Below, one piece after another: positions 38,681 to 51,356 of a DNA stretch of 64,000 nt. The notes beneath the pieces are model-generated. The model was not told the DNA's origin, did no database searches, and was given only the letters and a program-made list of their open reading frames with translations. Within the stretch, counting starts at the first letter, position 1, and each line of letters begins with the position of its first letter. The DNA lies in assembly GCA_964058805.1 (NCBI GenBank), contig CAXKVV010000022.1, forward strand, positions 434,001-498,000. The letters run 5' to 3'. The translations under genes were made by a program, and so were the position numbers. The DNA comes from Schoenoplectus triqueter (lineage: Eukaryota; Streptophyta; Magnoliopsida; Poales; Cyperaceae).

Positions 38681-41600
38681 TATTTTTATTTTTAAACTCT
38701 ATTTATCTATGTAGAAAAATTATTTACAAAAATAATAGAAAAATGGGTTAGCTATTAACTAGAATTTTATTTATATTTTTGGGATTTTTATAATAACTAA
38801 AATGATAGAATTTTATTTTTATTATTTCTAAACTCTATTTATTTTGTAGAAAATCACTTACAAAAATAATAGAAAATAAAATGGCTATGATTATTTTTTT
38901 TAGAGTATTTATTATAGCTAAAGTAATAGAATTTCATTATTATATTTCATTATGTTGAAACACTATTCATTATGTAAAAATTATTTAGCTATATTGTTTT
39001 TTATTATTTTTGTTTTTATTATTTTTAGGATCTATAATAGCTAAAAGAAATCATTATTAATATTCTATCCTATTTATTATACTATTCATTATATTTTTTT
39101 ATTATTTCTATTTATTATCTATAGAAAAATATAAGATTTTTTTATTATTATTATTATTTGAAAATAGTCATAAGGGATGGAGTTCATTATATTCTTTATT
39201 GCAACTATTATTTTTATTGTATTTTATTCATCAAAAACATTATTGTATATTTGTATGGAAATAACAAAAGAAATGTAATTCATTTTATTATGAAACTATA
39301 TTATCATTTTTTTTATTATGGGAGAAAATGCATTTACTATTTATTACCATGGTATATATATATTTTGTATATTTTGCACTATTTATTTTTATTATTCTTT
39401 TTTTTAACAGAAAATATCAACATAATATCTATTATTATTTATTTTTATTTATCAAAGAATAGAACTAATATCACTATTTATTATTGCATATTACTACTGT
39501 CATTATTATTTGATGAAAAATCACTTGAAAAATCAGTAAAATATTTCTAGTTATTATTCATGATTTTATTTGAATTTTTGAAATTTTTATAGTATTTAAA
39601 ATGACAAGTCAAAGCTAGGTCAAACATATCAAAATATGTAATGTCTTTTGCTTTTAAATTGTTTTATCATGATTATATTTTTAAAACTGGAATATTATTG
39701 TATAGAAAAATAGTATGAAAAATAAGGAAATTTTAGAAACAAATTTGAGTTAATTTGGAGTTCAGGAGCATTTTCAAATGATTTATTTACTATTTAATTT
39801 TAATATTCTGTTATTAATTTAATGGGCTTCAATTGGAATGGGCCAAGTTTATTCGTTTATTTATTTCCCTATTTTTCTGTGAATAAGCCCAGTATGGTGA
39901 ATGGGCCGGCTCTTTTCATTTCAGTTCTGCTATTAATATGGGTCGTTGGATTGTGCCGAGATTAGTGCATAGTTTTATTTAAATGTTTAGATGTATTCGG
40001 GCCGTTAGATTTAATTAAGATGTGTGTTTAATGGATCTAAGGCCCAGATCTTCTTTCCCTTTAAACTCTTGACAGATCACACGCACCGATGAACTTCAAG
40101 ATTTGCGAGTACTTTAATAGTCGCGCCAAGGAACTCCTTTGCTTACCTGACTCGTTGGTATTTCAAGATTCGCGCGAAATGGTGTTTCCGGTGATCGGAG
40201 ATCCTTTTCTCCGATCAAGCTAGTACATTAGAGTCGCCTTAGTGAGTGAAACCTCTTTATCCTATCCGATCGGAGATCTATATGATGGTTAGTGCCACAC
40301 GACAGTACCAGTTGAGGTGTACCAATCGGGATTGGTACTGAAATGATCTATCTTCCAAATTCATTAGAATTAACCAAAATTCTTGACAATTTCAAATTTG
40401 TTGAGCATCGCCTTAGCATGTTTAAACAATTTGATATAGGAAATGAGGTTCTTCTTTGCCCTTTAGCATGCTGAAGCACGGCTTTGTTCAGTGTAGTGTG
40501 GTACCAGTCGATACCGGCTCAATCCTTTATGATTCTTTGATGTTTAATGAACTAACATCCTCAATTATACCTCCTCAGGCCTAAAGGCTCACCCAGCTTA
40601 AGCTAGGGCCAGTGGCTCACTGAGAATTAGGTGATTTTCCTCCATTTGATCAACGATATACTGATTTGTGCCAGAATTAAAGCAATTACAAGAATTAACT
40701 AATGCACCCAACTGGAATTATACAATTGATATGACTAGAAGACAGAAGATCACCATCTCCTATCTGCTATACAAATACAAGCAAGGAGACTGAATAGAAA
40801 ATGAAAAATCATAAAAGAGACAGTGTAGTAGGAATTGAATTATAAATTCTTGATGCCTTCTTGACTGATCCAGGCCTAAAGGCTCACCAATCACTTTGTG
40901 ATTGGGCCAGTGGCTCACTGGATTCAGTCAATTGCCATTGATTAGGGTTATTCAAAGAAATAACAAAACGAAGAAAAGAAAATATGAAAGAATATAGCAA
41001 ATTCTTAAAGAATAGTAGCAAGAACAGAAAAGAAATCAATTGACTACCTAACTAGCTATGTTAAATGTTCTAAATTCATTTACAGAGAATAAAATACAAA
41101 GGAAAGTGCCAATTGAATGCATGAACAATTACCTCTTAATCTGAATCAAACAATTTCCTTGTAAATTTTCCTTCTCTCTATAATAGATGATCACCAGTGT
41201 GTATAAGTGTGTATGGGCTTTTAGATGCTCTGCTAATGGATGTGTCTATTGTCTACTGTTGCTAATTCTCGGTTTATATAGGCTAGAACCGGCCAATTAA
41301 CCCAATTGTGATTGGTTGGCTGCCTTCCACTTGGATTGCCACCTTGGATACATCTATACCCTTCAACCTGAATCAATCAACGGCCAGGATGGAGTTGTGC
41401 TTCTTCTTTAACCGCTTTCTGTTAGGATTTTGACTGTGCCGCGATTTTGTTTGACTTCACACTCTCAATTACCCATGTACTTTAACTGACAGGTGGGCCC
41501 AAGGTTATTACTTGCTATTTAAACACTCCATGACCACTCTTAATGCTATTTCAATCATTTACCATTTCCAATTTCACTAATCCCTTTTCTGCCTCGTTTT

Positions 41601-44133
41601 CTTCTTTTGATCAATTAGCATTTCATACCTCGAATTGCCTCATCAATTTACTTCCATTGGCGTCGCCTTGCCCTAAAGGATCCATCTTGTCACGCAATTT
41701 GATCTCCGTAGTGTCAATTCATCTCTTCCTATCAATTCAATTTCCGGTAATAACTCGTCTTCACCTTTTGTTCATCTATTTTCATCTGTTGATTCGATAA
41801 CACCTATCATTCGGTCGCCTAATCATCACCATTCGTTAGATCGTCTTCAATCATGGTGAGGCGTCAAGGAAAACGGAAGGCGCGAGCTTCACTAGGATCG
41901 GATAATGGCGAGAAGAAGAGGGAGGGAGAAGGCTCTTCGACTGGTTTGGGTGCACATGGCGCGCGTGATCCAAAGCGCAGAGGAGAAGAGGAGCAGCGGT
42001 ATAGAGCTCATGCACCAGGTTTATCCCTTTCTTATTCTTCTTTTAAATTCAGCTGCGTTGAACTGGATGAATAGGCTATACAGACTTGGTGCATGGCTTA
42101 ACTATGCGCCTCTGTCTGCATCTCTGACTGTTGGGCCCCATTGTCAGATGTAAATGGGCTTAGGAGTAGCCATGTCAGCAATTTAGGATTAATTATGCTA
42201 ATGTGGCACGTTTCTATTGGTTGTTTCATCTGATCTGGCAATGTTTATATTAATCACCTTGTTTAATCTTGCTGACTGTGTATTAACCTGTGAGTGACAC
42301 ATGGCACATAATAGGGCCCACATGTATAGCCTTGGTCCAATGGTTTGCTGCCATGTGTCTAATAGTTGTAATCCGAATGGTGAGGTGGCTGGCCAGAAAG
42401 ATGCCATGTGGCACAGCTGAGTTGAGGTGGCTTGATGTAACTGTGCCATGTGGCTTAAGGTTGGGTGAGATGGCCTCCTCTGGTTGTGCCATGTGGCACA
42501 TAGGGAGTGTAGTGGACCACTGGTGTGGTGCCATGTGGCACTAGGGTGGTGAGGTGGCCCACTGGCTGTCTGCCACGTGGCACTGAGGTGGGGCCCACCT
42601 GTCAGTGACTCATACCAGGGTGGGGCCCACTTGCTGACATGGCCCAATGAGAGGCTGCCACGTGGCACACCCTCTCTCTTCGCTTATTTTATACCTTCTG
42701 TGTTTCTTGCACCCAGTTTGTACCCAGAGCTGCTGTCATCCCCAACTTGCACCCAGAATTGCTTTGATCAAATCTCACCCTTTGATTAATCCATTTATTC
42801 TGCTTTTATCTTCCCTGAATTTATTTTAATAGCTCCACTTATCCAAAAATCATTAAAATTTCACCAAAAATCCCTAAATTCATGATGATCACCCCTGTAA
42901 TTTTTAATTCCATTTTTGCCCCTGCCTCTCTGAATTAAAAATTCTTTTGTCCATAAAACCCTATTATTCCTTCTGAATTAATCCCTAATTTCAATTGTAG
43001 CTCTGTGTCTCTGCCAATTATCTCTCTCTTGCAGAAACCACCCTAACTAAATACCAATTAGACTTATATTGATATTCATTAGGGCTTGATCTGATCAACA
43101 GTTGATTACATGTCAACAGTTGATACAAATCTAGACTTGATCAGATGGTTGCTCCCAGTTTTGGCACCTAATCAGTCTTGTGAAATTGACTTTCAATCCC
43201 TTAACATGAGGGTGACTTGGTCAAAGAACTGACTACTTATCAGTAATTGACACAAATCAAAGCATGGTTAGGTGGTTGCTCATAGCTTTGGCACCATGTC
43301 AGCCTTGAAAGCAAAATCACATTTGGAATTTCTCATGACTAGTTGTATCAGAATACTAGCTTGGCATTGACATCATTTCATGTAGCATAGGGATTATACT
43401 GCTTCAGCTCCTTTCTAGGGTTAGCTCCAAGGGCAGATTTTTAGGGTTTAATTCTGACTCCTTCAATAGGTCACTGAGGTGTGGGGTCCACCTGTCAGTG
43501 AAAAATAGTCACATGGATGACTCATCAGATAGGCTAGGTTTATGTTGTTAGATCCATCTACAAGGGACTGCCAGGTGGGTCCCACTTGTCAGAGAAAATA
43601 TAATCAAATGGCTGACCCATCAGGAGATTTTCTCTCTCCGAAATCTCCCGAGGGTCAGCCACCTCGAATGAGTAGGAGGTGGTGGAGTATTTATATCCTC
43701 GTCTCTCACCCTGACATTTCATTGTGGGATTAATGCTTAACCTTTGTTCCGGATTGATTAGTTTTCTTAGCAAAATAGGCTAGGTCCATGTCATTGGAGC
43801 TGCTCATAAGGGACTGCCATGTGGGTCCCACTTGTCAGAAAAGATATAATCACATGGTGACACCCGAGAGATCTCCTCTCTCCCTCGATCCTCTCGGCTG
43901 TCACTCATGCTGAGTGGATAGAGAATAGTGGGGTATTTATACTCTTCACTTCATGCCCAGCATTCCATTGTGGGACTAATGGATTCATTCCGGGGTTAAG
44001 CAGCGACCTCTTCTGATCAGTGGGTCATCTTTCATTGCTTTCTCTCCTTCCCTCTTCTTATGATTTATCATTAATCATCAATTTATTTTCATTTATTCAT
44101 CTATTCATCCTTGAAATTTTTCAAGGGTAAACA
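37036..44133 (-). repeat. LTR of copy B, right (5' LTR in element sense), 7,098 bp
   Basis: Partner of 15257-22364, with TG...CA ends. It would hold the active promoter of copy B. Internal features at the offsets given for LTR2: 134-bp array 37346-37654, TTA run 38645-38681, hairpin 40320-40337, cloverleaf modules 40574-40624 and 40861-40931, TATA boxes 41273-41280 (-) and 41516-41523 (+), basic exon 41853-41943, G-box-like array about 42296-42666. A 6-bp insertion near 43536 is absent from LTR2. Confidence 0.95.
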
Positions 44134-44138
44134 GGCTT
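44134..44138. repeat. Target-site duplication of copy B, right (GGCTT)
   Basis: Exact repeat of 15252-15256, followed by CTCTCGACAT, the continuation of the interrupted PMD exon of copy A. Confidence 0.93.
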
Positions 44139-44322
44139 CTCTCGACATCTAGCGGGACGTCTCCCGGAGTTGCATATTCATTCGAGCGCCCGAGATAGTG
44201 CCTTCGCTCAGTTCTTGGATTTCGAGGCGGCTTCGGAGGAGGATAGGCACTCCCTCCATGTTCATTTGGAGACTATTAGTACTGTGCTATTAGAGCTCGA
44301 GTCCCGCTTTTTGGGCCCATAG
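44139..44322 (+). pseudogene. PMD gene exon 6 of copy A, 3' part beyond copy B
   Basis: Continues the exon cut at 15256. The joined length, 427 + 184 = 611 nt, equals copy B exon 6, and the frame runs to TAG 44320-44322. An AATAAA follows at 44558-44563, as in copy B. Confidence 0.75.
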
Positions 44323-46063
44323 ACTGTACTTTTCATTTCTTCTTTTCTCCTTTTCTTTTACTATACTTGATATAGGATGCCTTGACACTTGTCATTTTGA
44401 TCTCTTGTTGTGGATGATGCTTGCCTCTATTATTATCCCTTCATCGCTTCCTCTGCAGTGCGAGGAAATATTTCATTCATTCATGCTGTGCACCTCCAAT
44501 CTTATTTGCAAAAGCGCTCGATTACAACTGCTCCATCCTTTCACAGTGTCTAAACATAATAAAAGTAAAATCTTACAACATCCTATTACATTCATTTTAT
44601 GCATGTTCTTCTTTATTTATTACAATACAGAACTTAAGTAACCGTGGTATTTTACGGATACCGAACCTGTCTGTATTGACCTCTAGGCCGGGTACAGAAT
44701 AAACCCGTTTATCCCTTTATTGCTGATGGATAAACTTACCAGTATCAATTGGATTATGGATGCAATTGATAACACCATTTTGTGGATGCTCCTTGTATAT
44801 TTAATTGACATTTATTTTGTGGAAGCTCACCCACTCTCCCCTCATTTATGCACCGTTGCGTGCGGAAGTGGAAACTCACATTCACTCATCTCCACTCAAT
44901 TTGTTTTGTGGGGGTACTACCCTCAAACATCCATCACGCATCCCTGCAAGACAGGCTTTCATCGGGTAGGTTCGCTCTCCATAACCTGAGTCACTTCTTT
45001 AAGCGAATTACTTTATTTGACACTGAATGTCGGGCAAAAGCATAAACGCTTAATCTGACCCCTCCATGACCTATTTTGGGATTAGAAACAGATCACCTCC
45101 TTGGGCGTGTGGTACTTTTGCGGATGAATGTACCCAACCTATTTTTTTTTTATATTTTGGCCACCCTCAAACATCCATCACGCATCCCTGCGAGACAGGC
45201 TTTCATCGGGTAAGTCCGCTCTCCATGACCTGAGTCACTTCTTTAAGCAAGCCGCTTTGTTTAACATGAAATGTCGGGTACAAACATAAACCCTTGATCT
45301 TACCCCTCCATGATATGTCGTGGGATTATGACACACCATTTCTTCGGGCGTGTGGTGCTTTTACGGATGAATGCACCCAACCTGGCTTTGTATAACACTC
45401 ATGGTGTCGGGGACAAAGGTGGCAACCCCTTATTGAAAAGATTTTATTATTTTTTTTATTATCATTTTTTTTATGAGTAGGGAAAATAAGTTTTTATTGT
45501 TTTACTTAGATATTCTTTTATTTTATTAGAAGAAGGCAGATTTTTGGTTATTAGTGATACATGTTACTAATAATACGAGAGTTATTTATTTATATGCCCT
45601 CGGAAGTGACTATTCACTAGCCACCAATTTGCTCGACCTATCCCTTGGCTTGCGCCATGGGCGACCAATATGAGCAACTTTCGTCATTGGGCAACAGATA
45701 GTTTGAGGGACAAACTGCAAACCCTGCCCATTTTTGTGTTTATTCTGTATCAAATGGACAAACCCAGTGGTATTTGTATTGTGAGCCCAAACACCAAAGC
45801 TCTCGCCTTACATTCTCGCGTGGTTTTGGCATTGAATTCTCCTATTCTATATTTTTTATTTTGTTGTAGGGCTAAATGTGTTTGTGTGGTTTTGGATTTT
45901 TGGATGCATTCTATTTACAGATGCACAAGTAGGGTTTTTGGGATTTTTATGCAAAAGTGGAGGTTAGACATGGGTTTGTGTTTCGTGTACGTGTGTGTAA
46001 GCGAACACTTATTCCCTCCTTATTTATTTACAATAGATACTACTCGATTGGCCCCGCTCCGGG
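44323..46063. other. Convergent intergenic spacer, copy A
   Basis: Counterpart of 26068-27805, with the two-unit repeat at 44917-45395 (units start at 44917 and 45161). No gene is supported; small open frames differ between the two copies. Confidence 0.65.
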
Positions 46064-46564
46064 CTATGTGTAGTACTTCTTCAGATATCGCCCATTAATC
46101 GGTGGCATGGGCCTTTCACCTTCATGGTCTATGAGTTGGTATGCGCCGCCCCCGTATACCTTCTCAATTACATATGGCCCCTCCCAGTTCGGAGAGAACT
46201 TTGGGCCGATGTGCCGGCCAATGATCGGCCTCTTAAGGACAAGAACAAGCTCCCCTTGTTGAAATGCCCTGACTCGCGCCATTTTATCATATGCCCTTGC
46301 CATTTTTGCCTGATATATCTCAAGATTCTGTTGGGCTATCAATCTCTTCTCGTCCATGGCATCCAACTCGTCCAATCTAAGTTGTTGGCATTCATCCATG
46401 GTCATATCATTTTGCATAGCCACCCGTAATGACGGTAATTCCACCTCAAGAGGGAGAACGGCTTCAACCCCAAAAGCCAGAGAATATGGGGTAGCTTGCG
46501 TAGGCGTTCGGTACGTGGTTCGATAAGCCCATAATGCCTCCTATAGACGATTATCCCAGTCTCG
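46064..46564 (-). CDS. Integrase C-terminus, copy A
   Basis: Continues in frame after the TAA, with a private TAG at 46541-46543. Same GPY/F-like region (GPKFSPNWEGPYVIEKVY) as copy B and no chromodomain. Confidence 0.78.
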
Positions 46565-47371
46565 TTAGTTGCCATCTACGGTCTTTTTCATGATATTGAT
46601 TAGAGTTTTATTAAAGGCTTCGGCCAGGCCGTTGGCTCTCGGGTTATAAATGGACGAGAATCTCCAATCAATATTGAATTGCTCCGCCAGGGCATAGACT
46701 TTAGAGCTCTTGAAGGCCGTCCCGTTATCGGATATTATCCGTTGTGGGGTACCGAATCGGTAGAGGATGTGCGTCTTAAAGAATTTAACCACATCGGACG
46801 CTTTAACTTCTTTGAGTGGGACGGCTTCGGCCCATTTTGTAAAGTAATCTGTCGCCGCCAGGATGAACCGGTGACCTCTCGACGTAGGGGGGTCTATGGG
46901 CCCCACTATATCTGTGCCCCACATATTAAATGGCCAGGATGCTACCGTGGGGTGCAACAGGTTTGGCGCTTGATGTATAAAAGGGCCATGTATCTGGCAC
47001 ATGCGGCACTTCTTTGCGTGCTCTTCACAATCAGCCACCATTGTGGGCCAATAATACCCCATTCGCTTGATTTTCAACTTTATTTTCGGCCCGGACTGAT
47101 GTGCTCCACATAGTCCAGAATGAACTTCTTTCATAACCTGCTCGGCTTCAGGCCCTGATACACACCTCAGCCATAACTGATCATAAGACCTCCGGTATAG
47201 CGTATTGCCCACATATGCATACCGTAGTACCCGCTTTCTTAGTTGATCAGCTATCCTTTTATCCTTGGGGAGGGTGCCATGCCGGAAATATTCGATGAAC
47301 GGTTGTCTCCAATCATCGTCTTCTTCAGTTATCATTGTTTCCTGGCATTCTATCCTTTCTGGTTCAATATT
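46565..47371 (-). CDS. Integrase core, copy A
   Basis: Zinc finger with CEEHAKKCRMCQ, then GTDIVGP, ISDNGTAF and GLAEAF supplying the D, D and E positions. Ends at the shared TAA. It would insert the DNA copy and produce the 5-bp duplication seen here. Confidence 0.86.
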   Translation of the reverse strand, partial: NIEPERIECQETMITEEDDDWRQPFIEYFRHGTLPKDKRIADQLRKRVLRYAYVGNTLYRRSYDQLWLRCVSGPEAEQVMKEVHSGLCGAHQSGPKIKLKIKRMGYYWPTMVADCEEHAKKCRMCQIHGPFIHQAPNLLHPTVASWPFNMWGTDIVGPIDPPTSRGHRFILAATDYFTKWAEAVPLKEVKASDVVKFFKTHILYRFGTPQRIISDNGTAFKSSKVYALAEQFNIDWRFSSIYNPRANGLAEAFNKTLINIMKKTVDGN

Positions 47372-48508
47372 TTAATTATTCGCATTGCCTGTCGTCTGAC
47401 ACAATGATAATGGCCTTCTATTGCGGACAACGATGTGGATTTCCGGCTCTGTTGGTTCACCCAGCTCTTTGGCGAGTTTGGCCAACGCATCTGCTTCACC
47501 ATTCACAGCCCTCGTGACCTTCTCAATGGACACGTACGGGATTTTCTTCATTAGTTCCATGGCCTTTTGGTGATATTGTATTAGCTCCGGCTTTAGGACC
47601 TTGTATTCGCCAATTATTTGATTTATGATCAACTGTGAATCCCCAAAGATGCGCACAGCCTTGATTTCCAGCTCCAATGATAGCTCTAGTCCGGCGATAA
47701 GTGCCTCATACTCTGCTTCATTATTTGTACATGGTTCAGTTAAAGCCAGAGAATGTCGTATTATCCCGCCTTCCGGGGTTACGAAGACTAGTCCTGCGCC
47801 AGCTCGCACAGTTGGAACTCCCGGGCCCGCGATCGGCTTGATCGACGAGGCACCATCAAAGTACATCTCCCATATAGGACTTCCTTCTTCAACATGTAGA
47901 GTTTCCTCGTCAGGAAAGTCACATTTTAATGGGGAGTCATCTTGAATCGGGTGTGCAGCCAGGAAATCCGCCAGCGCCTGCCCCTTGATCGCCTTTTGCG
48001 GTGTATAGGTGATGTCGAACTCGGTAAGGATGATAGCCCACTTGGCCAGCCTCCCCGTCAGCATTGGCCGAGTCATCAGATACTTGAGGGGATCTACCTT
48101 GGATATTAAGATGATTTTATGGGCTAACATGTAGTGCCTCAATTTCTTCACCGCAAAGATTAGAGCTAAACAATGCTTCTCAATCGGTGAATACCCGTGT
48201 TCTGCCCCTACCATCATGCGACTTAAGTAATATAGCGCATTTTGATTACCATCCTGGTTTTCTTGGGCCAATAGGGCTCCTAAGGATCCATCTAGGGCGG
48301 TCGTATACAGGATAAGTTCCTTCCCGGGTATGGGCGCCGCCAATACTGGAGGGTTGAGTAGATATGCCTTGATTTCTTCGAAGGCTCGCTGGCACTCGCC
48401 ATCCCATTTAAACGGGATATTCTTCTTAGTCAGCCGGGTGAAGGGTTGGATTTTACCCGATAGGTTGGCTATGAACCGCCTGATGTACGCTAATTGCCCT
48501 TGCAAAGA
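47372..48508 (-). CDS. Degenerate RNase H and archaeal-type RNase H, copy A
   Basis: The first RNase H has LYTTALDGSLGALL (first Asp missing). The second keeps YFDGAS, NNEAEYEAL, FGDSQL and GEADALA. Ends at a private TAA (47372-47374) where copy B reads serine. Confidence 0.85.
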   Translation of the reverse strand, partial: SLQGQLAYIRRFIANLSGKIQPFTRLTKKNIPFKWDGECQRAFEEIKAYLLNPPVLAAPIPGKELILYTTALDGSLGALLAQENQDGNQNALYYLSRMMVGAEHGYSPIEKHCLALIFAVKKLRHYMLAHKIILISKVDPLKYLMTRPMLTGRLAKWAIILTEFDITYTPQKAIKGQALADFLAAHPIQDDSPLKCDFPDEETLHVEEGSPIWEMYFDGASSIKPIAGPGVPTVRAGAGLVFVTPEGGIIRHSLALTEPCTNNEAEYEALIAGLELSLELEIKAVRIFGDSQLIINQIIGEYKVLKPELIQYHQKAMELMKKIPYVSIEKVTRAVNGEADALAKLAKELGEPTEPEIHIVVRNRRPLSLCQTTGNANN

Positions 48509-49528
48509 TCACAATTGTTTTAAATTCTTTGGCGGGGATAATTCAGTGATCGCTTTAATCTTGCCCGGGTCTATCTCAATTCCCCTATGGAGTACCACAA
48601 ACCCCAGAAATTTACCAGATGATACCATGAATGCGCATTTCAACGGGTTTAATTTGAGCGCATGTTCTCTCAGGCGGTTGAAAACGACCTCAAGATATTG
48701 GAGGTGTTCTTCATATGACATGGCTTTGATGACCAGATCATCCACATAGCATTCTACTATCCTGTGGATCAGATCGTCGAATATTTTCGTCATCGCCCGT
48801 TGGTAGGTGGCACCCGCGTTTTTCAGCCCAAACGGCATGACTTTGTAACAATATATGCCAATCGGTGTGCGGAATGCCATATGTCTCTCATCTTCTGGCG
48901 CCATTTTGATTTGATTATAACCCGCGTAACCATCCATGAAGGAGAAGACTTCATAAGAGGATGTATGGTCAATTATGATTTCGGTTACCGGGAGCGGGAA
49001 ATCATCTTTAGGGCACGCCTTGTTTAAGTCCCGAAAGTCCACACAAATGCGGATTTGCCCATTTTTCTTTTTAACCGGTACAATGCTAGCCACCCATTCT
49101 GGCGTTTCTTCTTCCCGTATGAAGCCTGCGTCGATGAGTTTCTTTGTTTCCTCCACGACCTTCTCTTCCAGTTCTATTCTCATCCGCCTCGGCGCTTGTT
49201 TAATCGGCTTGAAGGTTGGATCAATTTTCAAGTAATGAACCGCTACGTTGGGATCTAATCCAGGCATTTCTTTATAACTCCAAGCGAAGCAGTCTATGTA
49301 GTTTTTAAGGAATGTCTTCAACCTATCAGCCACCTCTTCTGGCAACGACGCGCTTATGAAGGTTGGTCGTGGGTCTTCTTCTGTCCCCAAATTAATTTCA
49401 GCTAACTCATCGACCGTATTAGGCTCCTTTTCTAGCTGTTTCAGAGCATTTTTCAGGACCGGGGTATTGTCCTCTTCTGTTTCATTATCTGACATTTCAA
49501 CAGAAGTCATGCAACAGCTTTCTTCCAT
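48509..49528 (-). CDS. Reverse transcriptase, copy A
   Basis: Contains VDFRDLNKACPKDDFPLP, MPFGLKNAGATYQRAM and the catalytic YVDD, followed by the thumb-like region. It starts within the frame after the upstream shift and ends at the TGA shared with copy B. It would copy the genomic RNA into DNA. Confidence 0.87.
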   Translation of the reverse strand: MEESCCMTSVEMSDNETEEDNTPVLKNALKQLEKEPNTVDELAEINLGTEEDPRPTFISASLPEEVADRLKTFLKNYIDCFAWSYKEMPGLDPNVAVHYLKIDPTFKPIKQAPRRMRIELEEKVVEETKKLIDAGFIREEETPEWVASIVPVKKKNGQIRICVDFRDLNKACPKDDFPLPVTEIIIDHTSSYEVFSFMDGYAGYNQIKMAPEDERHMAFRTPIGIYCYKVMPFGLKNAGATYQRAMTKIFDDLIHRIVECYVDDLVIKAMSYEEHLQYLEVVFNRLREHALKLNPLKCAFMVSSGKFLGFVVLHRGIEIDPGKIKAITELSPPKNLKQL

Positions 49529-49574
49529 ACGGTACCCGTTGAGAGACCCCTCGAAGCATGCTGCGTCATCGCAG

Positions 49575-51290
49575 TTATACCCTAACCCCCCGGGTGTATT
49601 TTATTTTAGCATCCAGGCCCAGGACCTTATTTTGGCCGCCATTCCAGAGTTCATCGAAGCGCTTGGCCTCGGCCTTGGATATGTCTCTCAGACATTTTGC
49701 CCTTTTTGCTAGTTTATACAGCTCCTTTCCAAAGGGATGAGATGCAGCGTCATCGCCCGTTGCATTCTCCGATTCTTGTTCTATCACCCACTTCTTCCAA
49801 GCGTTGTGATCAGGGTTCTTCAGAGACTGGGTTGAATCGCTCTGATAGAAAATTATAGCCTTGTGGATGATAGTTTTCCCTTTGATGCGCTCTACCTTTG
49901 CCGGCACAATAAAGGTTTTTAGGGTTTGGATGTGGTTCACTTCCCTTGGTATAAGGTCTTTAAAATGCCTTTCAGGAACCACGGTAATCTCTAGCGCTGC
50001 CATCTCTTCTTCTATCTCAATGTTCATGACTGAGTTGGAGCGGTAGATTTCTTTGATAGGCTTACGTCTCGCAACCTTAGGTTTGCTAGGTACGGGAGTG
50101 TGCGAGATCGTATAAGCAACCCCTTTGCCTTTGTTATTCGAGTTATGCGGAGCTGGGTCTTGTTGAAAGCTCTTCGGGAGTTGGATTGTCCCGTTTCTAT
50201 GCCCTTCTTCTATAAGGTCCTTGAATACCCAGCATTCTTCAATTGTGTGGCCCAATATGCGATGATAAGGGCAGAATTCGCCTTCACCGGCTCTTTCTAT
50301 GTCTGCGGGTCTTTTACAGACGGGAAGTGTCAATCCGCTCCTTAGGGCTTGCTCAAATATCCGGGCTGTTTTATTTTTCAGGAAAGAGTATGGTTTACTC
50401 TTCTTGACCTTGAGGGTTTGCATGACGGTCGATTGCTTAGCTTTCATTTCTTCCCCCTTTGATTCATCTACTATGACAATTACCCGTTTGCCGCTATCGG
50501 GTGCTTGCCTTTCGGGGGTCCCGGAACGGGGTTCGCTCGTCATTTCTTTGAGTAGCTCGGAGTTATAGATTGTGGTTTGCAGGTTTTCAATCATTATCAT
50601 GATCTCATTGTGTTGCGTCTTGATATCCTGCATTACTTCCCATTGTTCAGACACCTCCCTTCTATTATTTTCAACCTGGTGCCTTATTTCGTCGATCGCA
50701 TTCCAGACGCGACCTTCGAAATTTTCCCGCCATGATCGTTCTTCATTTATAGGCCTCGGCCTAACCGGGTTATCCCTTCCGCTACCGGGTCCCGTGTTGA
50801 TCATAAATGACTCCTCACTTTCATTATCTGTTTCGGGCCCTTTATATGGCTTCTTGAGGATGTGATAGATGATCTCTTCGTCAGATTCCTCTTCCCAGGG
50901 TTGACGATCATGGCCAGACTCTTCTCCCGAGGTGATATCGCCCGAGTTGTTGGAATCTTCAGAGTCTTCTCCTGAAGTCGCCCCTGTGATCTGAATTTGA
51001 GGGGTGTTGGCAGGCTTAAAATTGAAAATGACCTCCTCTTCAGAATCACTTGAATTGATTTCGCTCGGTTTTATTTGGGCCTTATACGTAGCCACCTGTT
51101 TGAAGCGGAAGGTTGCTTCCTCACCCAACTTTCTTCCGGGTCTTTGGGCTCGAGCACCTCGGGGTTTAATATTAAATTTGACCTCTTCTTCTTCTCCAGA
51201 TGAGGTATCAAATTTAGGGCCTTTATTGAAGGGTTTCTGACCTGCTTTTGTTATAGGCCGGCTTGGCGCCACGGCGGATTTAGACAGAAA
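49575..51290 (-). CDS. Spacer with second zinc-knuckle module, copy A
   Basis: Acidic spacer and the second KKSKPYSF...CPYHRILGHTIEEC module, as in copy B. The frame is lost at an extra C near 49585-49592. The module is retained with its Cys and His ligands in both copies, so it was under constraint until recently. Confidence 0.8.
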   Translation of the reverse strand, partial: FLSKSAVAPSRPITKAGQKPFNKGPKFDTSSGEEEEVKFNIKPRGARAQRPGRKLGEEATFRFKQVATYKAQIKPSEINSSDSEEEVIFNFKPANTPQIQITGATSGEDSEDSNNSGDITSGEESGHDRQPWEEESDEEIIYHILKKPYKGPETDNESEESFMINTGPGSGRDNPVRPRPINEERSWRENFEGRVWNAIDEIRHQVENNRREVSEQWEVMQDIKTQHNEIMIMIENLQTTIYNSELLKEMTSEPRSGTPERQAPDSGKRVIVIVDESKGEEMKAKQSTVMQTLKVKKSKPYSFLKNKTARIFEQALRSGLTLPVCKRPADIERAGEGEFCPYHRILGHTIEECWVFKDLIEEGHRNGTIQLPKSFQQDPAPHNSNNKGKGVAYTISHTPVPSKPKVARRKPIKEIYRSNSVMNIEIEEEMAALEITVVPERHFKDLIPREVNHIQTLKTFIVPAKVERIKGKTIIHKAIIFYQSDSTQSLKNPDHNAWKKWVIEQESENATGDDAASHPFGKELYKLAKRAKCLRDISKAEAKRFDELWNGGQNKVLGLDAKIKYTRGVRV

Positions 51291-51356
51291 CTATTGGGCG
51301 TCATTGAATTTAATCTCATGCACCCCGAATGGCTTGACATCTCCGTCAATTCTCTT

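Larger units (their letters stand above)
15257..44133 (-). mobile_element. Inner giant Ty3/gypsy (Tat-lineage) retrotransposon, copy B
   Basis: A complete 28,877-bp element: LTRs 15257-22364 and 37036-44133, interior 22365-37035, PBS candidate beside the right LTR, gag-pol on the minus strand, antisense PMD gene, and GGCTT duplications. It is inserted in the last PMD exon of copy A in the same orientation. I count about 16 substitutions and one 6-bp indel between its LTRs over some 4,300 bases (18061-22364), so it is young. The interior is close to copy A, but the middle of its LTR is a different cassette. Confidence 0.95.
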